Shown here piece by piece: positions 52,977-61,665 of a DNA stretch of 64,000 nt (position 1 is the first letter of the stretch; every line of letters starts with the position of its first letter). The translations under genes were made by a program, and so were the position numbers. The stretch lies in contig CAMUYI010000003.1 in NCBI GenBank assembly GCA_947164985.1, positions 167,378 through 231,377 on the forward strand. Reading direction: 5' to 3'. The notes beneath the pieces were generated by a model. It was not told the origin of the DNA. It saw nothing but the letters and a program-made list of their open reading frames with translations, and ran no database searches. Source of the DNA: an uncultured Bacteroidales bacterium (lineage in GTDB: Bacteria > Bacteroidota > Bacteroidia > Bacteroidales > Paludibacteraceae).

Positions 52977-54247
52977 TCACTTCCTTCCAACATCCACTCT
53001 GCTACGGCATTGCCGGCTTTACGGGCTCCACTGCGCGTGAAATGTACGCCATCTGAACCGGCCAGACCTATCTCTTGCCAACGCGCCATGCTTCCTGCGC
53101 CGCCCATCCAGCGGTAAAGACTGAAATAGGCGATATTCTCTTCCAACGCCATCTTACGCAGTAACTTATCCATATACGGTACCATGGGATAGGTGGTCCA
53201 TTCACCGTCTATCTGCGTCAGCATATCGCTTGGACCGATAAAGAGGATCGATGCTTGCGGTGCACACGTGCGCAGGTACTGCACTTGTTGTCGAAGTCCT
53301 TTGACGATGCCTTGAATCGTACCGGGGTTCTTGTTAGAAGGGATGGCATTACCGCCAAACTGCATAATGATCAGTTGTACATTCTGTTCGCGGTAGAAAG
53401 AGACTAACTGTTCCCGATCCATCTTCGTGAATACGAGACCCAGACATCCGCGCATAGGGATATTATCTACAATAACACCGGTATCGCTTTGTTGGGAAAG
53501 TCCATAGACTTTGCCTTGTCCGCTGAGGAATACGCTGTCACCGGCAAATGTATAGTGAACAGAACTATCTGCAAACACACGCCATTGGGTGTATCTTTTT
53601 CTGCCGTCCAGGGGTGTGCAGACAGCGGTTAAGGTCTCGCTACCTTTGACCAGGCTATCGTTCATGACTGCTACTTGACCCATTACACCGTATAGCCCAT
53701 CGTCTCGCTGGTCACGTTTGGGACCATAAACCAGATAGCGTCTCGGACCTTGTGCCGCTTGAATCCAGCGATCGTTCATTCGTAGTTGCTGCTTGACCGT
53801 GCGGCTTGGGATGGTCTGTGCCAGAGGCAGTAATCCTGCACCGGAACCACCGTATTTGTTTTGTAAAGCCTCGCGTATCTGCTGACTCATTCGGTCCTCT
53901 TCAATCTGGCTGTCACCGTAGTGCAAGACACGCACTACCTTATTGCCGCTTTCGGAGAGCGAAGAATAGAAAGACTGTAAGAAGACGCGGCTGTCGGTTG
54001 TTGAATCGACGGCGATCTTCGGGATGATTACTTTGGGTTCTTGCGGAATAAGGGTGTCGGTTTCTGCTTCTTCTATTTCGGCTTCTGCAAAAATCGGAAA
54101 CTCTTCGATCGTATCATTGTCTGAAACCTCAACACTGAGTTCTGAAGGCTGTTTATGCAATAACTGTCCGTTTGGAAATGCTTTGTAGAGCACTCCCAAC
54201 AGACCCATTACCACGGCTATGAAAATCAGAACTTGATACGGTTTCAT
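52970..54247 (-). CDS. SGNH/GDSL-hydrolase-like protein, partner of MBOAT
   Basis: The 425-residue protein has one N-terminal membrane anchor (LIFIAVVMGLLGVLYKAF) and an acidic linker (about 35-80). A periplasmic SGNH domain follows. Block I is VRVLHYGDSQIEEDRMSQ with the nucleophile Ser. An oxyanion Gly/Asn lies in IMQFGGNAIPSN. The Asp/His pair lies in GLAGSDGVHFTRSG near the C-terminus. It would transfer acyl groups delivered by the MBOAT protein onto an extracytoplasmic glycan, as in AlgIJX- or PatAB-type systems. The actual glycan is unknown. It lies 1 bp after trkH and 17 bp before the MBOAT gene. Confidence 0.85.
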   Translation of the reverse strand: MKPYQVLIFIAVVMGLLGVLYKAFPNGQLLHKQPSELSVEVSDNDTIEEFPIFAEAEIEEAETDTLIPQEPKVIIPKIAVDSTTDSRVFLQSFYSSLSESGNKVVRVLHYGDSQIEEDRMSQQIREALQNKYGGSGAGLLPLAQTIPSRTVKQQLRMNDRWIQAAQGPRRYLVYGPKRDQRDDGLYGVMGQVAVMNDSLVKGSETLTAVCTPLDGRKRYTQWRVFADSSVHYTFAGDSVFLSGQGKVYGLSQQSDTGVIVDNIPMRGCLGLVFTKMDREQLVSFYREQNVQLIIMQFGGNAIPSNKNPGTIQGIVKGLRQQVQYLRTCAPQASILFIGPSDMLTQIDGEWTTYPMVPYMDKLLRKMALEENIAYFSLYRWMGGAGSMARWQEIGLAGSDGVHFTRSGARKAGNAVAEWMLEGSEN

Positions 54248-54248
54248 C

Positions 54249-55697
54249 TTATTTTTTCCACAACGCGCGACTGAACAACAACAAAACCGTGAAGATCTCG
54301 AGACGACCGATCAGCATGACAAAAGTCGCTACCCATTTAGCGGCTACCGGCAAGGCAGCATAGCAACCGCTTGAACCCCATTGACCGATCGAGACACCGA
54401 CATTACCGATCATCGAGACGGCGATGCCTAAGGACTCGTCAAAACCAATACCACAGCCACAGAACCACAAGGTCGCTAACACGATGATCGCCAGATAGAA
54501 GAACATGAACGCCATAATATTACTGGTCGTTTGTTCGCGGAGTGTGTGACCATTAAAACGTACCGGGATGACGGCATTTGGATGAATACGCCGTTGGATC
54601 TCGGCGTTGGCAGCCTTGGCGAAGATCGCTAAGCGAACCCATTTCATACCTCCGGCGGTTGAACCCGACGCACCTCCGGTGAACATCAGGAAGAAGACAA
54701 TGACCCATAGAACGGGTGGCCAAAGCATATAATCGGTTGCCACAAAACCGGTACTGGTGATTGTGGCAATAGAGGTGAAGAGTCCCAGACGGAGACTATC
54801 TAATTTGCCGGTAGTGATCAGCAGTCCTATTGCCAATATGGTACCGGCGATGAGGCAAGCGCAGACGTACCAACGTGTCTCTTCATCGCGGAACATGCGT
54901 TGCGGTTTACCGCGGAAAGCGTATATCAGTTGGGTGAAGTTAATCGCCGAAAGGAGCATAAAGACTAGGATGATCCATTGGATGGCAGGACTGAAACTCA
55001 TCACACTGTCATTATGGGTAGCAAATCCACCGGTAGAGATGGTACTGAGTGCATGGCACACGGCATCGAACTTACCCATACCGCAGAGCCAGAGTAAGAC
55101 GCCTTCAGCGGCCGTTAGACCGATATAAGTGATCCACATATGTTTGGCGGTGTCGGCAATGCGCGGGCTGAGTTTTTCGTAGCTGACACCGGTCACTTCG
55201 GCGCTATAGAGCTGCATGCCGCCGAGACCGAACATCGGCAGGATGGCTACACTGAGCACGATGATACCCATACCGCCTATCCACTGCATCAGTGATCGCC
55301 AGAGTAAGATAGAATGAGGTTGGGCTGCTACGTCTGTGAAGACGGTAGAACCCGTCGTGGTGAAGCCTGCCATCGTTTCGTACCATGCGTCGGTGAGGGC
55401 AGGAAGGGCGCCGCTGAGCCAGAAGGGTAACATACCGAAGAGCGAATAGACGATCCAGACGGTAGCTACAATGACATATCCTTCGCGTTCGCCGACGCGT
55501 TTCTCAGCCTTACGACCGGCAGCTACCATCCACCAACTGCTGAGCCAGGTCACGGCACTCGATACGATCCATGCCCCTAAGTTAGGTTCGTCGTACCACC
55601 ACGCAGTAAAGGTAGGCACTAACATAAACAGCGCCTCGAGAGTGGTCAGTACTCCCATCGTCTTGAAGACGATTCGCCAGTTGAACAATCGTGTCAT
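54249..55697 (-). CDS. trkH: TrkH-type potassium uptake channel subunit
   Basis: The 482-residue protein has eight to ten helices. The four pore-loop signatures are ETMAGFTTTGSTVFTD, ALSTISTGGFATHNDS, TSIATITSTGFVATDY and MIGNVGVSIGQWG. Each has the filter Gly of the TrkH/KtrB family. Additional landmarks are MQWIGGMGIIVLSVAILPM and the MFTGGASGSTAGGMKWVR gate region. It forms the K+ pathway of a Trk system with the TrkA-like gene just upstream, which it overlaps by 4 bp. Confidence 0.95.
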   Translation of the reverse strand: MTRLFNWRIVFKTMGVLTTLEALFMLVPTFTAWWYDEPNLGAWIVSSAVTWLSSWWMVAAGRKAEKRVGEREGYVIVATVWIVYSLFGMLPFWLSGALPALTDAWYETMAGFTTTGSTVFTDVAAQPHSILLWRSLMQWIGGMGIIVLSVAILPMFGLGGMQLYSAEVTGVSYEKLSPRIADTAKHMWITYIGLTAAEGVLLWLCGMGKFDAVCHALSTISTGGFATHNDSVMSFSPAIQWIILVFMLLSAINFTQLIYAFRGKPQRMFRDEETRWYVCACLIAGTILAIGLLITTGKLDSLRLGLFTSIATITSTGFVATDYMLWPPVLWVIVFFLMFTGGASGSTAGGMKWVRLAIFAKAANAEIQRRIHPNAVIPVRFNGHTLREQTTSNIMAFMFFYLAIIVLATLWFCGCGIGFDESLGIAVSMIGNVGVSIGQWGSSGCYAALPVAAKWVATFVMLIGRLEIFTVLLLFSRALWKK

Positions 55698-57028
55698 TTA
55701 AAGAATCGCTCTAAATTACGTATCACATGACTCTTGCAGAAGACTACCACGGTGTCGTTGGGGATGATCTGCGTGTCACCGTTGACCAATATTCCTTCGC
55801 CGGCACGAACGATACCGCCGATGGTTGCTTCGGCAGGCAGATCGAGGTCTTTGACCTTGCGTTTGGTGACGATACTGCCTTCTTTGGCATCGAACTCGAC
55901 GATCTCGGCGTCGGCACTCGTTAAGTTATGTACGCCGCGTACGGAAGCGTCAAGCAGCATCTGGTAGATATAGCTTGCGGCGATGGTTTTTTTGTTCAAG
56001 ACCGTACCGATATCCAGACCTTCGGCCATCGGGATATAATCGAGGTTCTCGACTTCCGCGATCGTCTTACGTACACCAAATCGTTTGGCTGCGAGGCAGG
56101 CGAAGATATTGGCTTCACTGCTGTCCGTCACGGCTACAAAAGCGTCGGCGTCTTGGATGCCTTCTTCTTTGAGCACGTCCATGTCGGAACCGTCGGCATT
56201 GATAATAAGGGCGTTCGGTACTTTCTCACTTAAGATGTCGCATAGCACGCGGTCTTTCTCGATGATCTTGATGCTCATCTCGTCCGTGAGTTCTGTAGCT
56301 GCCTTACGGGCAATACGATCGCCTCCGAAGAAGATGACATTCTTGATCTCCCGTTTGGACTTACCGAGTTCTTCGCGCATAAACTCCATGTTCTCTTTGG
56401 GGCAGACGCAGTAGACGAGATCGTTCTCAAGTACGCAGTCCGTACCTCTCGGGATGATCGTCTCTTGTTCGCGTTTGATGGCTACAATACGGTATTTGCC
56501 GTGGTTATAGATACCAGACGAGAAGGGTTGACCTAAAATCTTGGCTGTAGCGCGAGCCTTGACCACGCATAACTCCAACGCTCCTTGCCCTAACTGCAGA
56601 TGATAGCGCATCCAGTTGGTACGTAAGCTGGCTTCGATCTCATTGGCAGCCAGAACCTCCGGATAGATGAGGTGGTTCAGACCCATTTTCTCAAAGAACG
56701 CTCTGTTCTCCGGCAACAGGTACTCGTAGTTATCGATACGCGCTAAGGTACGTTTGGCGCCCAATGAGTTGGCGATCAGACACGCGGTCATATTCTCTGT
56801 CTCGTGCGGCGTGACGGAGATGAAGAGGTCGCAGCCTCCCACACCTACTTCGCGCAGGTCGTGGATCGAGGTGGGGTTACCCACTTTGGTCAACATGTCG
56901 TAGTTGGCGCTCAAATCTCCTAAACGCTCAGGCAACTCGTCCAATAGGCTGATTTCCATATCTTCGCGACTCAGTAATTTCGCCAAGTGTGTGCCTACTT
57001 CTCCGGCGCCAGCGATAACAATGCGCAT
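55694..57028 (-). CDS. trkA: TrkA-type potassium uptake regulator
   Basis: From the ATG at 57028, preceded by AAGGAGGG, the protein has 444 residues; the longer frame to 57151 lies inside dxs. It has two RCK units. The first is MRIVIAGAGEVGTHLAKLLS with an acidic strand end near SLLDELPERL, followed by RCK_C. The second starts KNVIFFGGDRIARKAATELT, contains NALIINADGSDMDVLKEEGI and ends in a second RCK_C (EGILVNGDTQIIPNDTVVVF). It binds NAD(H) or ATP and gates TrkH. It overlaps dxs by 34 bp. Confidence 0.95.
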   Translation of the reverse strand: MRIVIAGAGEVGTHLAKLLSREDMEISLLDELPERLGDLSANYDMLTKVGNPTSIHDLREVGVGGCDLFISVTPHETENMTACLIANSLGAKRTLARIDNYEYLLPENRAFFEKMGLNHLIYPEVLAANEIEASLRTNWMRYHLQLGQGALELCVVKARATAKILGQPFSSGIYNHGKYRIVAIKREQETIIPRGTDCVLENDLVYCVCPKENMEFMREELGKSKREIKNVIFFGGDRIARKAATELTDEMSIKIIEKDRVLCDILSEKVPNALIINADGSDMDVLKEEGIQDADAFVAVTDSSEANIFACLAAKRFGVRKTIAEVENLDYIPMAEGLDIGTVLNKKTIAASYIYQMLLDASVRGVHNLTSADAEIVEFDAKEGSIVTKRKVKDLDLPAEATIGGIVRAGEGILVNGDTQIIPNDTVVVFCKSHVIRNLERFFK

Positions 57029-58911
57029 AATAATCCCTCCTTGTCTAATTGTAACATATGATAAAGCTCTTTGGTAGAGCCGTGTTCTACAAACTGGTCG
57101 TTTACTCCCAACCGAACCACCTTTGGTGTATAACCATGGTCTGCCATCCATTCCAAAACCGCACTGCCCAAACCACCGGCGATCATTCCGTCTTCGGCCG
57201 TCACGATGGTCTTGAATTTCTTACCGACCTCGTGCAAGATCTCTTCGTCCAAAGGCTTGAGCCAACGCATATCGTAGTGGGCAATGTTGAGTCCGGAAGC
57301 TTCAATGGCTTCACTCATGGGGTTGCCGATAGCACCGATCGTGAGGACCGCGATGTCCTTGCCGTCACGCAGTTGGACGCCTTTGCCGTATTCGACATCG
57401 CGAGATTTCGAGGTCTCGAGATTCGGAGTGCGACCTCGTGGATAGCGGATTGCGACAGGGCCGTCTAAAGTCTCTGCCAGGGTTAGCATCTGTTTGAGAT
57501 CTTCGGCGGTACGTGGGGCACATATCTGCATGTTGGGGATGGGGCGTAAGTAGGCCAGATCTAATAGTCCGTGGTGGGTAGCACCATCGTTTCCGACGAT
57601 ACCGGCACGGTCGATACAAAGGACGACGTGTAAATTCTGCAGCGCTACGTCATGCACGATATTATCGTAGGCGCGTTGCAGGAAGGTAGAATAGACATTG
57701 CAGTAAGGCACCATGCCTGCTTTGGCGAGACCGGCACTGAAAGTCACAGCGTGTCCTTCGGCGATGCCGACATCGAAGACGCGGTCGGGGAGCTCTTTCT
57801 GCATAATACTCATCGAACAACCGGACGGCATGGCCGGCGTGATACCAACGATCTTTTCGTTCTTCTTCGCCAACTCCAAGAGCGTCTCACCGAAGACCTC
57901 TTGCCACAAGGGGACGTCCGGGCTATTGGCCGTTAGCCGTTCGCCGTTCGCAACATTGAACTCTCCCGGCGCGTGCCAAACAGTCTGGTCATTCTCAGCA
58001 GGGGCGTAGCCTTTACCTTTTTTCGTGATGATATGCAGTACCTTGGGGCCGCGGTGGTTCTTGATCTCATTCAGGATACGCACCAAACCTACGACGTCAT
58101 GGCCGTCGGTAGGACCGAAATAGCGGATGTTGAGACCCGTGAAAATATTGCTCGGTTGCTTGCTGAGCGCAGCTTTCCAGTTATTGTTGCGTCGAACGAT
58201 TCGTTGCCGTTTCTCCTCGTTCATGATATGCAGTTTGACCGCCAATTGGTATAGCTTCCAGCGCCAACGGTTGTAAGTCTCACTGGTCGTCAGGTCAACT
58301 AAGTACTGCGTGAAACCGCCCTTGAGCGGATCGATGGCCATGTTGTTGTCGTTCAGCACGATGAGCAGATTGTTCTTGTCCATCGAGGTGTTGTTCAGCC
58401 CCTCGAAGGCCAACCCGCCGGTCATGGCGCCGTCACCGATGATAGCCACTACGTTGCGAGATAATTTTGAAGCAATCGTTCCCTTGGGATAAGAATTTTG
58501 AATTTTTAATTTTGAATTAGCAATATCAAGGCCTAAAGCCGCAGATATGCTATTGCTTGCATGTCCGGCGATGAACGCGTCGTACTCACTTTCGGCGGGG
58601 TTGGTGAAAGGTGCCAGGCCTTTGAACTGCCGATTCGTATGAAAACGATCACGACGGCCGGTGAGTATCTTATGGGCATAAGCTTGATGACCGACGTCCC
58701 ATACCAACTTATCGTTCGGCGTATCGAAGACATAGTGCAGCGCCACGGTCAACTCGATGGCACCTAAAGACGATGCCAGATGTCCGGGGGTCTTACTCAG
58801 CGCCTCGATGATAAAATCCCGCAATTCCGCACATACTTCCGGCAATTCCTCCACAGGAATCTTCTTCAAATCTGCCGGCGAATCGATCTTATTTATGTAC
58901 TTATATTCCAT
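56995..58911 (-). CDS. dxs: 1-deoxy-D-xylulose-5-phosphate synthase
   Basis: The 638-residue ThDP enzyme of the MEP isoprenoid pathway contains DKLVWDVGHQAYAHKILTGR, GHASNSISAALGLD, the ThDP motif IIGDGAMTGGLAFEGLNN with LNDNNMAIDP, IRYFGPTDGHDV, and EGHAVTFSAGLAKAGMVPYC with VALQNLHVV. Repeat words lie in frame at three places: TTTTGAATTTTTAATTTTGA (58492-58520, IANSKLKIQNSY), CGTTAGCCGTTCGCCGTTCG (57929-57950), and CGAGATTTCGAGGTCTCGAG (about 57400-57420). Each adds or alters a surface-loop-like stretch and leaves the catalytic motifs intact. The promoter is at 58955-58986. Confidence 0.95.
   Translation of the reverse strand: MEYKYINKIDSPADLKKIPVEELPEVCAELRDFIIEALSKTPGHLASSLGAIELTVALHYVFDTPNDKLVWDVGHQAYAHKILTGRRDRFHTNRQFKGLAPFTNPAESEYDAFIAGHASNSISAALGLDIANSKLKIQNSYPKGTIASKLSRNVVAIIGDGAMTGGLAFEGLNNTSMDKNNLLIVLNDNNMAIDPLKGGFTQYLVDLTTSETYNRWRWKLYQLAVKLHIMNEEKRQRIVRRNNNWKAALSKQPSNIFTGLNIRYFGPTDGHDVVGLVRILNEIKNHRGPKVLHIITKKGKGYAPAENDQTVWHAPGEFNVANGERLTANSPDVPLWQEVFGETLLELAKKNEKIVGITPAMPSGCSMSIMQKELPDRVFDVGIAEGHAVTFSAGLAKAGMVPYCNVYSTFLQRAYDNIVHDVALQNLHVVLCIDRAGIVGNDGATHHGLLDLAYLRPIPNMQICAPRTAEDLKQMLTLAETLDGPVAIRYPRGRTPNLETSKSRDVEYGKGVQLRDGKDIAVLTIGAIGNPMSEAIEASGLNIAHYDMRWLKPLDEEILHEVGKKFKTIVTAEDGMIAGGLGSAVLEWMADHGYTPKVVRLGVNDQFVEHGSTKELYHMLQLDKEGLLCALLSLAPEK
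58492..58520. repeat. AT-rich word repeat inside dxs
   Basis: A TTTTGAATTTTTAATTTTGA run is read in frame between the GHASNSIS block and the ThDP-binding block. It matches the intergenic spacer family. Confidence 0.7.
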
Positions 58912-58954
58912 GCTTTTCGCATATGCGCATACTCGCGCAAACTAAAATCGGCGG

Positions 58955-58986
58955 CAAAGGTACACATTTTTTACGATATGTGCAAG
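58955..58986 (-). promoter_or_regulatory. Promoter of dxs operon
   Basis: On the minus strand TTGCACAT at -33 and TACCTTTG (58962-58955) at -7 lie about 44 bp before the dxs ATG. It diverges from the promoter at 59002-59033. Confidence 0.8.
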
Positions 58987-59001
58987 ATTTAAGAAGTTTT
59001 T

Positions 59002-59033
59002 TTTGCATAATTCGAAAAAAAGCAGTAATTTTG
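59002..59033 (+). promoter_or_regulatory. Promoter of murF-alr
   Basis: TTTGCATAA (59002) and TAATTTTG (59026-59033) precede the ATG at 59043 by about 10 bp, so the transcript may be nearly leaderless. It excludes the earlier in-frame start at 58923. Confidence 0.75.
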
Positions 59034-59042
59034 CAGTCGAAT

Positions 59043-60875
59043 ATGAAATTATCTGAGATAAAACAAGCAATAGGAGGCATCGCGACCGTTGTCGGCGATG
59101 ACCAATTGGAGATCCGTCATTTACTGACGGACAGCCGTCAGTTAGGTGCAGAGCCGGAGAAGACCTTGTTCTTTGCCATCAAGACGGAGAAGAACGATGG
59201 GGCAAAGTATATTCCGGACCTGGAGGCGAAGGGCGTGAAGGCGTTTGTGACCGGCGATGCTTTAGGGGCTTTGCAGGCGTTGGCGGCTTATGTGCGTGAG
59301 CAGTTCAAGGGCACGGTGATCGGTATTACGGGTTCAAACGGAAAGACGGTTGTAAAGGAATGGCTCTACCAGCTGCTCAAGGATGACTATACCATCGTTC
59401 GGAGTCCGAAATCGTATAATTCGCAGATCGGTGTGCCGCTTTCTGTTTGGCAATTAGCGGACAGTAAAGCTGATTTGGCGATTTTTGAAGCCGGTATCAG
59501 TCAACCGGGAGAGATGGAGAAGCTGGAGAAGATCATTCGTCCGACGATCGGTGTAATCACCTATATCGGTCATGAACACGACGAGAATTTTGCGTCACTG
59601 GAGCAGAAACGCGAAGAGAAGATGAAACTCTTCGTGCATTCAAAGATGATCATTGAAGACCCGACGCACCAGAATGTGCGTACCTGTGCGGCGGTTTTGC
59701 GGGCCTTGGGGTATGACGAAGAGACAATCGCAAGTCGAATACTTCAGCAGACCCACGAGACGGTATTGAAAGTGAACCTCTCGGCACTGGTGGATAATGT
59801 TCGGTATTTCCGCTCCAAACTAAAACCGACGACCAAGTTGACATGCATGGTAAAGGCCTTTGCTTATGGTGCCGGAAGCGTCGAAGTAAGTAAGGCGCTG
59901 CAGGCCAGCGGACTCGTGGATTACTTGGCTGTGGCCGTGGCAGATGAAGGTGTTGAACTGCGTCGTGCCGGTATCACGCTGCCGATTATTATCATGGATC
60001 CGGAGGTAGCAGCGATGGATCTGATCCTGGAAAATAACTTAGAACCGAATGTCTATTCTCACCAATCGCTCAAGACCGTAATTGCAGCGGCACAAGCGAA
60101 GGGTTTGGAGTATGTACCGATTCATATCAAGATCGATTCGGGTATGCACCGACTTGGTTTTTACAAGGAAGATATGCCGTGGTTGATCGACCGTCTGACG
60201 CACCAGAAAGCGGTTCGTGTAGCGTCTGTCTTCTCCCATTTGGCAGGCAGCGACGAGGCACAGTTTGATGACTTTACGCTTTCGCAGATCAAATATTTTG
60301 ACAGCTGTGCGGAAGAACTCAAAGCAGGTCTACGCGCCGCAGGGATGTATGGCTCCGGAGCCTCTCCGGCAATCCTCAAGCATATCTGTAACAGTGCAGG
60401 CATCGAGCGATTCTCCGATTTCCAATTCGATATGTGTCGCCTCGGTATCGGTCTTTACGGTTTCTCTTTTGTCGGTGCTCAGTTACGCAATGTCTGCACG
60501 TTGGAGACGACTATCCTCTCCGTCAAGACCGTCAAAGCGGGTGAGACGATCGGCTATGGACGACACACGACGCTTAACGAAGATCGCACGATCGCAGTCA
60601 TCCCTATCGGCTATGCCGATGGTTTTGATCGTCGGTTCTCCAACTATGGAGGCTCAGTCTGGGTGCGTGGCAAACGTTGTCCGGTCGTAGGCAATGTCTG
60701 CATGGATCAGGCCATGATCGATGTCACCGGCGCCGATGCCCGACCGGGCGATATCGCCGAAGTGTTCGGTGAACACATGCCGCTGCAAGAACTCGCCGAT
60801 AAACTCGGAACAATCACATACGAAATTTTAACCTCTGTTTCTCGTCGTGTCCAACGTATCTATTTCTACGAATAA
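59043..60875 (+). CDS. MurF-Alr fusion with shortened MurF half
   Basis: The 610-residue fusion has a MurF-like N-domain (1 to about 80) and a P-loop VIGITGSNGKTVVKEW (97-102). Part of the central ligase domain follows (GISQPGEMEKLEKIIRPTIG, TYIGHEHDENFASLEQKREE). The text then jumps to DPTHQNVRTCAAVL and soon to alanine racemase at about 238. The Alr half is complete: MVKAFAYGAG (PLP Lys about 271), IHIKIDSGMHRLGF, GYGRHTTLNEDR with the catalytic Tyr, and VCMDQAMIDVTG. The usual Bacteroidota fusion is roughly 200 residues longer. Missing are the rest of the central domain and most of the C-terminal ligase domain. Racemase activity is likely; MurF activity is doubtful. Confidence 0.88.
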   Translation: MKLSEIKQAIGGIATVVGDDQLEIRHLLTDSRQLGAEPEKTLFFAIKTEKNDGAKYIPDLEAKGVKAFVTGDALGALQALAAYVREQFKGTVIGITGSNGKTVVKEWLYQLLKDDYTIVRSPKSYNSQIGVPLSVWQLADSKADLAIFEAGISQPGEMEKLEKIIRPTIGVITYIGHEHDENFASLEQKREEKMKLFVHSKMIIEDPTHQNVRTCAAVLRALGYDEETIASRILQQTHETVLKVNLSALVDNVRYFRSKLKPTTKLTCMVKAFAYGAGSVEVSKALQASGLVDYLAVAVADEGVELRRAGITLPIIIMDPEVAAMDLILENNLEPNVYSHQSLKTVIAAAQAKGLEYVPIHIKIDSGMHRLGFYKEDMPWLIDRLTHQKAVRVASVFSHLAGSDEAQFDDFTLSQIKYFDSCAEELKAGLRAAGMYGSGASPAILKHICNSAGIERFSDFQFDMCRLGIGLYGFSFVGAQLRNVCTLETTILSVKTVKAGETIGYGRHTTLNEDRTIAVIPIGYADGFDRRFSNYGGSVWVRGKRCPVVGNVCMDQAMIDVTGADARPGDIAEVFGEHMPLQELADKLGTITYEILTSVSRRVQRIYFYE

Positions 60876-61566
60876 GCTGACAATCGGGTACGGTTCAACC
60901 GTCATCCAAAGCGATCTGACCTTCTCTCTGAACGCCGGTGAGATGGTTTGCATGCTCGGACCTAACGGCTGTGGCAAATCGACCCTCTTACGCACCTTAG
61001 CTGGCCTTCAGCCTGCCCTTGGTGGCGACTATACGCATAGCGATGCGAAGAACATAGCGCTTGTGCTCACTGAACGTCTCTCGATGGATAATACGACCGT
61101 TCATGATGTGGTAGCCCTCGGTCGTTATCCGTACTCGTCGTTCTTGGATGGCTTAAAGAAAGAGGATGAAGCGATTATTGAAGATTCATTGCGACAAGTG
61201 GGCTTTGCGGATTCGTCCGTCTCTCAGACTTTCTTTAACGCGCATTCGGATGGCGAAAAACAACGTATCTTAATCGCTAAAGCCCTCGCGCAACAGACAC
61301 CTATTATTCTTCTCGACGAACCCACCGCGCACCTCGATCTGCCGCATAGAATTTTGATTTTGCGCCTCCTGCGTACCCTTGCACACGAAAAAGGCAAAAC
61401 GATTTTGATCTCTACGCACGAACTCGATTTAGCCCTCGCCCTCAGCGATCGAATCCTGCTTATGACTCCCGGTCACGGCATCCTACTCAACACCGCCGAT
61501 AACTTGCGCAAAACAGATGCTTTTACCGCTGTCTTTGGAATGGATATTTTTAATCCGCTGGGCTAA
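60847..61566 (+). CDS. ABC transporter ATPase, iron-siderophore/cobalamin import type
   Basis: The 239-residue ATPase starts at a GTG 29 bp inside murF-alr. Walker A is LGPNGCGKSTLLRTL, and ALVLTERLSMDNTTVHDVVA is the Q-loop region, with Glu or Leu where FecE-like proteins have Gln. The signature is unusual, SDGEKQRILIAKAL instead of LSGGQ. Walker B is PIILLDEPTAHLDLPHRI, and the switch His lies in ISTHELDLALAL. The VVALGRYPY segment is typical of FecE/BtuD ATPases. No permease or binding protein is adjacent, so the partners must lie elsewhere and the substrate is unknown. Confidence 0.88.
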   Translation: MSNVSISTNKLTIGYGSTVIQSDLTFSLNAGEMVCMLGPNGCGKSTLLRTLAGLQPALGGDYTHSDAKNIALVLTERLSMDNTTVHDVVALGRYPYSSFLDGLKKEDEAIIEDSLRQVGFADSSVSQTFFNAHSDGEKQRILIAKALAQQTPIILLDEPTAHLDLPHRILILRLLRTLAHEKGKTILISTHELDLALALSDRILLMTPGHGILLNTADNLRKTDAFTAVFGMDIFNPLG

Positions 61567-61608
61567 ACAGTGAACATCGAGGACTAAAGGAGGACTCATC
61601 GAGGACTA

Positions 61609-61660
61609 ATCACGTATCCTACCATACCTTATATATACTATGTATATATCCCGTGATTTT
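61609..61660. terminator. Possible bidirectional terminator
   Basis: Outer ATCACG/CGTGAT arms (61609-61614, 61652-61657) enclose a TATATAC-TAT-GTATATA hairpin (61632-61648), followed by TTTT. It lies between two convergent genes. Just before it, GGACTAA words recur (61570-61608). Confidence 0.4.
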
Positions 61661-61665
61661 GAAAT

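Noticed and set aside
57029..57151. Longer N-terminus for trkA
   Set aside because: It would lie inside dxs. The ATG at 57028 has AAGGAGGG upstream and begins the Rossmann strand.
59043..60875. MurF-Alr as a frameshifted pseudogene
   Set aside because: The frame is open from start to stop and the racemase half is intact. The loss is an in-frame shortening, so it is kept as a gene with an odd MurF half.
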